14,721 nt of DNA from JABCPE02 sp963520725. GTDB lineage: Bacteria; Bacteroidota; Bacteroidia; Flavobacteriales; Weeksellaceae. Positions 1 to 6,626 of this stretch are shown here, piece by piece; position 1 is the first letter of the stretch; the number at the start of each line of letters is the position of its first letter. The position numbers and the translations under genes were made by a program. The DNA lies in NCBI GenBank assembly GCA_963520725.1, contig CAUQSG010000036.1, forward strand, positions 1 to 14,721, in the 5' to 3' direction. The notes below the pieces were generated by a model that was not told the origin of the DNA, ran no database searches, and saw only the letters and a program-made list of their open reading frames with translations.

Positions 1-238
1 AATAGGATTAGGAGGAAATTATGTAGGAGATAGAATAGCATGGGCGGACAGGACTCTATCTATTCCTTCTTATGTAGTTGTAGATGCAGCAGTTTATTAT
101 AAATTAAATAAAATGCAGCTGGCTGTGAATGTAGGAAATGTGTTTAACAAAACATACTGGGGCGGGGCGTTTGACTACACAAGACTATTCCCTGGAACGC
201 CGAGAAATGTGATGTTTAATGTAAAATATAGTTTCTAA
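1..238 (+). CDS. TonB-dependent outer-membrane receptor, C-terminal fragment
   Basis: This is the 3' end of a gene that begins outside the window; the reading frame starts at base 2 and stops with TAA at 236-238. The roughly 78 visible residues look like the last strands of a 22-strand TonB-dependent receptor barrel: short alternating hydrophobic strands (SYVVVDAAVYYKL, MQLAVNVGNVFN), the VGNVFNKTYW turn common in siderophore receptors, the FPGTPRNV segment before the last strand, and a C-terminal aromatic residue in NVKYSF, which is the usual outer-membrane insertion signal. Such receptors import ferric siderophores, haem or similar chelates using TonB energy. The substrate cannot be told from this fragment. 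The binding lipoprotein 20 nt downstream supports an iron-chelate role. Confidence 0.88.
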   Translation, partial: IGLGGNYVGDRIAWADRTLSIPSYVVVDAAVYYKLNKMQLAVNVGNVFNKTYWGGAFDYTRLFPGTPRNVMFNVKYSF

Positions 239-258
239 TAATTTTAAAATATAGTTTC
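222..258 (+). repeat. 14-nt direct repeat at the receptor/lipoprotein junction
   Basis: The 14-mer TAAAATATAGTTTC occurs at 222-235, where it encodes the last residues of the receptor, and again at 245-258, directly before the ATG of the next gene. It looks like a small duplication that created the short intergenic spacer. It may have no function beyond giving the A/T-rich start context that flavobacterial genes use instead of a Shine-Dalgarno box. Confidence 0.6.
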
Positions 259-1233
259 ATGAAAAAACAATTGTTTTTGGCTTTGACTGCCGTAGCGGTG
301 CTGTCTTGTTCAGAGAAAAAAGATGCCGCAGCAAAGGCTGATACCAAACAAGAAAATAAAGTAGAATATATTTATAAAGATGCAGACAGGGATGTTCCCG
401 TGGTCATTACTACACCACCTCAGAGAGCAGCGCTGTTTAATCCGTATACTACGGAGATTCTTCTCGCATTGGGATTAGAAGACAGAATCATCATAGGAAG
501 TACAGAGGGAGAGCTTCTTCCTGAGTATAGAGAAGCCTATGAAAAGGTGCCTCAGAAATTGAAGGGTCACGGTTTCAGAATGAATAAAGAGGCTTTCTTG
601 CTTGCAAAACCTGATTTCGTGGCAGGAAATATTAATGAAGAAACGGCGGGTTCACCAGAAGATTTGATGAAATTAGGAATAGCGCCTTATAACCTTAGAA
701 GTTTGGATGATATCCAAAATCCTACGCTGGATGATGTCTATGATGATATTATTCTACTGGGTAAGATTTTTGATGTTCCAGACAGAGCTGAAGCGCTTGT
801 CACTAAGCTGAAAAACAAATATAATGAAGCCCAAAAGGATTTAGTAGTTCCAAAAGATGGCGAAAAGAAGAAAGTTCTGATACTTTCGTATAAAGGAGGA
901 GTGGCGGCTTTTAGTGCTTTGGCGACAGACCTTGTCAATAAAGCTCATGGGATAAATATCTATGCAGATTTGGATAAAAGATTTGAGTTCGTGACGCCTG
1001 AGAGTGTTTTAGAGCGAAATCCAGATGCTATTTTCATCATAGACATTCAGTCCCGCCCAGAGCCAATAGAGGAGAAAATCAACTTCTTCAAAACCGATCC
1101 TGTCTTGAAAAACACCAATGCAGTGAGGAATAATCAGGTATATAAAATAGATCTGGAAGATGTGACCCCTGGAGTAAGGAATGTGGATTTCATCATCCGA
1201 TTGAATAAAATTTTATATCAAAACAAACAATAA
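259..1233 (+). CDS. ABC-type iron-chelate substrate-binding lipoprotein (FecB/FepB/BtuF-like)
   Basis: A 324-residue exported binding protein of the TroA-like (helical-backbone) class that captures ferric siderophore, haem or cobalamin for an inner-membrane ABC importer. Residues 1-17 form a lipoprotein signal peptide: KK, a hydrophobic core and the lipobox VLSC with Cys17 as the acylated residue. A charged, low-complexity tether follows (about 18-40). The first lobe includes a TTEILLALGLEDRIIG-like segment near residues 65-80, typical of this family, where 'TEILLALG' follows the first strand. The second lobe begins after the long helix (about 160-195) and includes KVLILSYKGG and the PESVLERNPDAIFI motif. 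Length fits the family. It starts 20 nt after the receptor stop in the same direction, so the two are probably co-transcribed. No permease or ATPase gene is in view; they may lie elsewhere. The exact ligand is unknown. Confidence 0.85.
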   Translation: MKKQLFLALTAVAVLSCSEKKDAAAKADTKQENKVEYIYKDADRDVPVVITTPPQRAALFNPYTTEILLALGLEDRIIIGSTEGELLPEYREAYEKVPQKLKGHGFRMNKEAFLLAKPDFVAGNINEETAGSPEDLMKLGIAPYNLRSLDDIQNPTLDDVYDDIILLGKIFDVPDRAEALVTKLKNKYNEAQKDLVVPKDGEKKKVLILSYKGGVAAFSALATDLVNKAHGINIYADLDKRFEFVTPESVLERNPDAIFIIDIQSRPEPIEEKINFFKTDPVLKNTNAVRNNQVYKIDLEDVTPGVRNVDFIIRLNKILYQNKQ

Positions 1234-1241
1234 TTACAAAT

Positions 1242-1274
1242 AAAAACAGCCGTTCCGTGTGAGCAGCTGTTTTT
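1242..1274. terminator. Bidirectional intrinsic terminator between convergent operons
   Basis: Perfect 9-bp inverted repeat: AAAAACAGC at 1242-1250 and GCTGTTTTT at 1266-1274, with a 15-nt loop. The stem ends in T-runs on both strands. It lies between the lipoprotein stop on the + strand and the stop of the minus-strand immunity-like gene at 1280, so it can end both transcripts. Confidence 0.8.
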
Positions 1275-1279
1275 GTTAT

Positions 1280-1777
1280 TTACTCAGAATTTTTCATATT
1301 TTCTTCATTCCAATCTACTTTTAAAACTTCGGTTTTTAAATCCTCATAGATTAGGAAGTATTCTCTAAGAATATTTTTTAAATCTTCATAATTTCTAAAA
1401 CGAGCATCTTTTATATAACCTTCTTTTTCTTCATTTTTAGCAATTTCTATTTTTTTGCATATCCCTGCAAATGTTCCTCCGCCCCATATATCTTTATTAT
1501 TTATACATTCCCAATACATAATAACTTCCACTAAACCATATTTTAATGAAAAATGAAAATAAAACTTCAATTTATTTGTGGTTTCTATTATTTGAAAAAA
1601 ATTTTCTTTTTTTCTATATTTAGCAGTATATCCTAATTCTTTTACTATTTCTATAACTTTTTCATTAGAGTAGTTTTCAAATGTGTTCTCATAATTATTT
1701 TGAACACTAAGACTGTAGTGTCTTTTATAGAGATTTATTTTTTCATAAATTTCTAAATCTTTTTTACTTAATTCCAT
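1280..1777 (-). CDS. Candidate immunity protein for the adjacent polymorphic toxin
   Basis: A 165-residue soluble protein with no signal peptide, so it should stay in the cytoplasm. I cannot assign it to a named immunity family with certainty. The N-terminal third is predicted helical and rich in Lys, Glu and Tyr. The middle has beta-like runs (KLKFYFHFSLKYGLVEVIMYW) followed by a glycine turn (WGGGTFAGICKKI), and the C-terminus is a long helical stretch rich in Leu and Glu. The assignment comes from context: its ATG lies 2 nt after the toxin stop codon on the same strand, it is last in the operon, and it shares the strong AT bias of the toxin tip (I count 9 G/C in the 60 bases 1561-1620). 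In polymorphic toxin systems that position is nearly always the immunity gene, which binds and blocks the toxin domain. Its function here is inference. Confidence 0.7.
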   Translation of the reverse strand: MELSKKDLEIYEKINLYKRHYSLSVQNNYENTFENYSNEKVIEIVKELGYTAKYRKKENFFQIIETTNKLKFYFHFSLKYGLVEVIMYWECINNKDIWGGGTFAGICKKIEIAKNEEKEGYIKDARFRNYEDLKNILREYFLIYEDLKTEVLKVDWNEENMKNSE

Positions 1778-1779
1778 AC

Positions 1780-4700
1780 TTATTCAGGTCTTAATCTTAT
1801 TTCTATGTTATACTTATTTTTAGCTAAATCTATATACTCTTGTATTTTATCAAAGTTTTTATTACTTTCAGGAATTTCTAATATTTGTCGCCCTTTTAAA
1901 ACTTTCCCATCTAATTCTGTTTTATACTTATCAGAACGAATTTTTATTCCTTCGGAATATTTATTTTTCATTTCTTTTAGATAGCTTTCAAAAGTAGAAA
2001 GTTCTATACTTTCTAAATCGGTTGCCTTTCGGGATACGATTTCTCCTTTTATTTCATCGTAAGAATCTAATCTTTTCCCGTTCTCGAGATGAACTTCATT
2101 ATAGTCATACCAACGATTTTTTATTGCTTTTTTATTAAAGTCATTTCCTCTTGCCATAGGAGAATCGTTTAACCAATAATCGCGAGATTCTTTCCATTCT
2201 AAGCGGTCTTTTGGGGCTTTACCTTGTTTAGATTTTCTAGTAAGGTATTTTTGATAATCTGCTTCTAAAAGCTCATCAATAAATTTTCCGTTTTTAATGA
2301 AATTCCCCGCTTTTTTAACCTTTTTAATAGCATCCCCGAGTTTATCTGCTATTTCAGGGAGTTCTTTTACAATAGCTACACCAGATATTAGTGTAATAAC
2401 CGTATTCCCAACACCACGGGTAGCGAGATGGCTTTTCTCTCCATTATCCTTGCTATTAACAGATTTGTCCCAATCCTCAGAGGTATTTCCAGTACCTACG
2501 GTAAGGATTACTTCACCTAGTATAGGGAAGAACTCTTTGGGGTTATCTCCTATTTGGTCTTTTATATTTTGGAACTGGTCTGCTATGTCGGCACGGGTCT
2601 GTTTATCGGTTGCTACATCGTATACTAGTTTACCCAGCGAGGTAAGGTCAGTTACTTTCTGTGCAGCCACTTCCACACTTCCCGTAACGACACCAGGGGC
2701 GTGTATAGCAGCCTTAGAGCTGGAGAGGTATACCTGCTCTTTTATTTGTCCTTCTCCTAGGAGCTCAGTAGTTACTTCTATCCCCTCGGAGATTATTTTT
2801 CCGAAAGAGCCGTTTATTTTTATTTTGTCTCCATCCGCAAAGGTTCCTGTATCATTGCTGTATGTGGCATTTAGGTCTTTTACATTATTTTCTTTTAGGA
2901 AAGCATTGGTTTTCTCTCTTATGTTATCAGATACATCTTTTATTTTAGCTTTCTTACCCTCTTTAATTTTAATATTCTTATTTAACCCAAAAGCCTCTAC
3001 TCGAACAACATTTTTTTTATCAGTAGTGAATCTTATCTTGCTTTTTACATCACCACCCCATTCTCCGTTATTGATTTGCTGTGTAGATAGCGCATTTTTT
3101 ACTTCTTCTACCTTGCCATTATCATTTTGTTTGTAGACTTTTCCATTATGGGAAAATTCTATATCTGCATTACTGCCGAAAGAAGCTTTTGCCTGTTGAA
3201 GGGTGTTTTCGATTTTATAATAATTCTGATTTCCTACTAATTCAGGTATTACAATTCCTTCTTCCTGCTCTTTTTCAGATTTCGTAATACAACTGTCAGA
3301 AGCATTATGAGCTAAATCTGCAGCCCATCCTTTTCCATTATCTTTTTTGATAAGGTTTTTTATTTTGTTAAAATCTTTAGCTGTATAATTTTTTACTTCA
3401 ATAAATTTATACCAAGCATAACAATTCGGATTTTTGGAATTAACCCATATGGCAACTTTACCTGTTATAGGTTTGTCAATAGGTGTAAATACATCATTAC
3501 CTTTTCTATAAACATTACCATCCCATATGTATATCCCATCACTACTATGAAACCCTGTAATAAAATAAGAATCAGATTTAAATACACCTGTATAGTTTTT
3601 AGGATAACTCGTAATTACCCTTCCATTAGGTGCAAATCCTAAATATTCATTCTTATTTAATTTTAGCTCCCCTTCTTCTTGTTTTTGGAAAGCATAGATT
3701 TTTATTTTAGGGTCGTTAATTTGTTTCCAGTCGAAGTGAGATAGTTCAGCGGCGCCGGCGTAATCCATCAGGAGGTTAGTTGAAGCCTGAGGTGTTTTGA
3801 TGAGTTTATTACTCCAAGGGTGCTCTAGTCTGAATACACCGTGTCCGAGCTCATGAGCAGGCGTATTTTTATCTTTCGATTTGTAAGCATATCCATACTG
3901 TCCTCCCAGCGGCATGAACCCTTTCTGCCCAGTAGAAGAAGCTTTTTCAGTAATGAACAGTACATATTCATTAATTTTTGCAGGATAAAGCCTGTTGATA
4001 CTCTGCTGCATTTTGCTGTAGTGCGACAGGGGATTATCATCAGGAGTTTCTATATCTTTAGTTGTGACAGCTGATATATCCAGTACAGGCTGTTTTTTTA
4101 TGTCAAAGTTGATACCTGCTCTGCTGTAGGTATTATGTATATTTTTTGCTATAGTATCAAGTTCAGCCTCAGAAGCCTTATCAAGAGGCACGAGGGATAG
4201 ATTGACATTTTTTGGTTCTAGATGTACAAGTCTAAAAGAACCGATGATTTTTTGTTTCGCCTCTTTTAGTTCTTTTTGTTTCTTATCTTCTTTGTTTGTT
4301 TTCTGCTGATTTTCACTAGGGAGCAGCACCGCCATGATTTCTTCTTCTCCATAGCTGAAAACCCCCTTAAGTTCGAGCTTGTATTCTCTTTGGTTTCCAG
4401 TATTAGAGACTAATTCAGCGTTGATGAGTTTTCCGCTTCCTAGGACTTTAAACTCTATTTTCGCCTCTTTTAGTTTCGGGTTCTCTATGATGATTCTTGC
4501 CCCGATGAATTCCTTCTGTCCTTTTACTACCGCCTTGTAAGGAATGACGATGTTTCTTCCTTTGGTATCTTTTACCTGCGGATATCTATCGAAAGGAATT
4601 CCCGTGATATCAGGTGTATCAAAATAGAAATGGGAGTTCTTCATTGAGATCCATTTTATGGCAACCCCATTAGCGGAGTATTGTGTAATCTCAGAGATAT

Positions 4701-6492
4701 TTCCTGAAGCAGAAGTTTTTACCCCTTCAGTATTGTCAGCATTAGATTTTCCAGATTTCGCGATTTCTTCACCTTCAGTGACCGTTCCCTGCTCATCTAC
4801 CTGCCATATTTTTCCGTTGCTGTCAGTGATGGTGTAGTCTCTTCCCGCAGGGAGTTCCTGCACAGGACCTTTGTTTTCTCCATTGGGGTCTATACCTACT
4901 ATTCTCAGCACCCCAGGAGCAGGAGTCATCACTAATGTGATTTTCTCTATTTCATAGTTTATTTTTATATCTTTTATTCCTTTGTCTCCGAAGATTTCTC
5001 CCAGTCCGGCAGAAGCATAGTGTACGGCAGACTCATTGGCATCATACGCTGTTTCTACGGTACCATTGATGAGTTGTTTGTCGGAGTTGAGCTGGATATT
5101 ATTAAATTTTACTTTGATTTTGGTATCAGCAAGATAAGGCACCTGAATAAAGCCTTCACCTGTGTAGTTTCCAGCGTTTCCTTGCGCCGAGATTACCGTC
5201 ACGGGGAAGTCTCCCGCAGTGAAGACCTCGTTAGGCGTAAGCTGTCTGTCGTAAGGTTTTTTGTTTGCTAAATCCACATGGGGCATTACCCCGCACTGAG
5301 CTGAGTTTTTATTTTGGCTAGAGAAGTTGGTGGTAAAATACTGCACACCGCTGTAGGCAAAGGCATCCGCCTGAGATAAATCATTAGGGTCAAAACTTTT
5401 GTTTTCCCCACACACAGCGCCTACACGGTATTCATATTCTGTATTGTTTTCAAGTCCAGAGAGAATGGCAGAAGTTTGATAGGAAGTTTCAGAGAGCCAA
5501 GGGGATGAAGAGCCCTTTTTTCTGTATTCTACACGGAACTGTTTAGAGGAAGCACCTTGGAGCATCCATTGTATTTCTGCTCTTCCCCTTGCGGCATTTT
5601 TCGCCATCAGGAAAGCAGGAACGGGGCAGTTTTCTACATAATCAAAGAAGAATATTTCAGAGAGCCCGTTGTTTTTATAAACCCCGCCTTCTTGTATTGG
5701 GCTGTGGTTATACTGGGGGGTTCCCGATACGGCTTGTACCTGCCAAGCGTATCTTTTTCCTGGTATGAGCTGAGTTTTGTCTACTCCGTAGTAAAGAGAA
5801 GGGGCAAAGCTTTCTTCTTTCCATAGTACTCTTGCAGCGAGGAAAGCGGAAACAGGGTCTCTTTGTTTGTCCCAAATTTCTTTTAGGGTAAAGATGTATT
5901 TAGTATTAGGAGCGGTCTGCCTTGGAGACCAGTTAAAAACGACGCCTTGGAACTCTGCTTTTTTTGTTACTTTTTCTCCTTTTTGGGGGAGGTTAAGGAA
6001 AGGCGGCTCGTAAAGTACCTGATAAACGGAGGCACAAGATTTTTGAGAGAGGTTGTTTTTAGTGTAGAAATCGTAAGCTTGAAAGCAGTATTGGTAAAGT
6101 CCATCAGGGAGTGCTTTTGCATAATTAGCGGGACTGATACCAGAGAGGTTTTCGAGTTTAAAGAGAGGTTTTAGGTCTAAATTGGACAGAGAAATGGGGC
6201 TTCCAGGATGGAGCATGAAAGGATCAAGACCATTTACGAAGGGAGCGGAAACAGCGACGACTCTTCCGCCGCTTTCTAGAGAGAACTTGATGCCGGTTTT
6301 GTGAGGGGGCTCCAAGAGGTCAGTCATGAGGACTTGGAGCTGTAGTTTAGGTTCAGAGTTTAGAGCATAGTCAGAGAGCCTGACATTATAGGGCGGGAAG
6401 ACCACAGGAACCAAACGAACAGGATACTGCTGGGCGGAAACAGAACCAAAAATACCATTGATTACAAATAGAAAATTTAAAAAGTATTTCAT
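1780..6492 (-). CDS. Secreted modular polymorphic toxin: TANFOR-like, FN3, metalloprotease and C-terminal nuclease-like toxin tip
   Basis: Read as 1570 residues from the ATG at 6492; the frame stays open upstream to 6600, but the signal peptide (KYFLNFLFVINGIFGSVSAQ) starts here and the extension crosses a hairpin. Order of parts: signal peptide 1-20; a region resembling the Bacteroidetes TANFOR domain, about 21-285 (YPVRLVPVVFPPYNVRLSDY, the LPDGLYQYCFQAYD core, NLPQKGEKV, then an FNWSPR repeat-like end); a fibronectin type III domain, about 288-388; a beta-rich region to about 830; a zinc metalloprotease-like domain with HELGH at 880-884, a candidate third ligand at Glu890/His891 and a Met-turn-like NLLMDY with Met909; an AT-rich segment, about 945-1100; a pretoxin linker with a hydrophobic stretch before about 1390; and a toxin tip, about 1410-1570. 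The tip has the DRLEWKESRDYW / SPMARGNDFNKKA lead-in and the E1466...LDSYD(1475-1479)...E1484-IVSRK-1489 pattern seen in toxin tips of Rhs/WapA-like proteins. I read it as a PD-(D/E)XK (restriction-endonuclease-fold) nuclease; that is inference. No type IX secretion sorting domain is seen at the C-terminus. The immunity-like gene follows by 2 nt. Confidence 0.8.
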   Translation of the reverse strand: MKYFLNFLFVINGIFGSVSAQQYPVRLVPVVFPPYNVRLSDYALNSEPKLQLQVLMTDLLEPPHKTGIKFSLESGGRVVAVSAPFVNGLDPFMLHPGSPISLSNLDLKPLFKLENLSGISPANYAKALPDGLYQYCFQAYDFYTKNNLSQKSCASVYQVLYEPPFLNLPQKGEKVTKKAEFQGVVFNWSPRQTAPNTKYIFTLKEIWDKQRDPVSAFLAARVLWKEESFAPSLYYGVDKTQLIPGKRYAWQVQAVSGTPQYNHSPIQEGGVYKNNGLSEIFFFDYVENCPVPAFLMAKNAARGRAEIQWMLQGASSKQFRVEYRKKGSSSPWLSETSYQTSAILSGLENNTEYEYRVGAVCGENKSFDPNDLSQADAFAYSGVQYFTTNFSSQNKNSAQCGVMPHVDLANKKPYDRQLTPNEVFTAGDFPVTVISAQGNAGNYTGEGFIQVPYLADTKIKVKFNNIQLNSDKQLINGTVETAYDANESAVHYASAGLGEIFGDKGIKDIKINYEIEKITLVMTPAPGVLRIVGIDPNGENKGPVQELPAGRDYTITDSNGKIWQVDEQGTVTEGEEIAKSGKSNADNTEGVKTSASGNISEITQYSANGVAIKWISMKNSHFYFDTPDITGIPFDRYPQVKDTKGRNIVIPYKAVVKGQKEFIGARIIIENPKLKEAKIEFKVLGSGKLINAELVSNTGNQREYKLELKGVFSYGEEEIMAVLLPSENQQKTNKEDKKQKELKEAKQKIIGSFRLVHLEPKNVNLSLVPLDKASEAELDTIAKNIHNTYSRAGINFDIKKQPVLDISAVTTKDIETPDDNPLSHYSKMQQSINRLYPAKINEYVLFITEKASSTGQKGFMPLGGQYGYAYKSKDKNTPAHELGHGVFRLEHPWSNKLIKTPQASTNLLMDYAGAAELSHFDWKQINDPKIKIYAFQKQEEGELKLNKNEYLGFAPNGRVITSYPKNYTGVFKSDSYFITGFHSSDGIYIWDGNVYRKGNDVFTPIDKPITGKVAIWVNSKNPNCYAWYKFIEVKNYTAKDFNKIKNLIKKDNGKGWAADLAHNASDSCITKSEKEQEEGIVIPELVGNQNYYKIENTLQQAKASFGSNADIEFSHNGKVYKQNDNGKVEEVKNALSTQQINNGEWGGDVKSKIRFTTDKKNVVRVEAFGLNKNIKIKEGKKAKIKDVSDNIREKTNAFLKENNVKDLNATYSNDTGTFADGDKIKINGSFGKIISEGIEVTTELLGEGQIKEQVYLSSSKAAIHAPGVVTGSVEVAAQKVTDLTSLGKLVYDVATDKQTRADIADQFQNIKDQIGDNPKEFFPILGEVILTVGTGNTSEDWDKSVNSKDNGEKSHLATRGVGNTVITLISGVAIVKELPEIADKLGDAIKKVKKAGNFIKNGKFIDELLEADYQKYLTRKSKQGKAPKDRLEWKESRDYWLNDSPMARGNDFNKKAIKNRWYDYNEVHLENGKRLDSYDEIKGEIVSRKATDLESIELSTFESYLKEMKNKYSEGIKIRSDKYKTELDGKVLKGRQILEIPESNKNFDKIQEYIDLAKNKYNIEIRLRPE

Positions 6493-6545
6493 AAAATACC
6501 CTCTTCTTATGGTTTTAGTTTTATTTCCTCTATTGTTATTATTTT

Positions 6546-6553
6546 CAAAAATA
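6546..6553 (-). promoter_or_regulatory. Possible -7 box (TAnnTTTG) upstream of the toxin gene
   Basis: The minus strand reads TATTTTTG at 6553-6546, matching the Bacteroidota -7 consensus TAnnTTTG and placing a start about 45 nt before the toxin ATG. No TTG -33 element lies at the usual 17-23 nt distance, so this is weak. The toxin may depend mainly on read-through from the upstream partner gene. Confidence 0.3.
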
Positions 6554-6595
6554 TCGTTTTGTTTCATTTTGTAGTACTGTTTTATAAACCTATAT

Positions 6596-6618
6596 CCCAT
6601 TAGGCGACACCTAATGGG
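6596..6618 (-). terminator. Intercistronic hairpin after the 1552-residue gene
   Basis: Perfect 9-bp inverted repeat: CCCATTAGG at 6596-6604 and CCTAATGGG at 6610-6618, with a 5-nt loop. It lies 8 nt beyond the stop of the upstream gene on the minus strand. No clean T-run follows on the minus strand (it continues ATATAGGTTTATAAAA), so it is either a leaky terminator that lowers toxin expression or an mRNA-stabilising hairpin within the operon. Confidence 0.5.
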
Positions 6619-6626
6619 GTAATAGA

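Noticed and set aside
1780..1900. Type IX secretion C-terminal sorting domain on the toxin
   Set aside because: The C-terminus is the toxin tip, ending in a helix and strand (YIDLAKNKYNIEIRLRPE) with no sorting-domain pattern.
2297..3136. Open frame of 279 codons on the + strand, opposite the toxin gene
   Set aside because: Its product is a Ser/Leu/Phe-rich antisense shadow with no recognisable domain, lying wholly inside a better supported gene.
6493..6600. Upstream extension of the toxin frame by 36 codons
   Set aside because: It would bury the signal peptide behind a charged Asn/Lys-rich leader and starts within a hairpin; the ATG at 6492 fits an exported protein.
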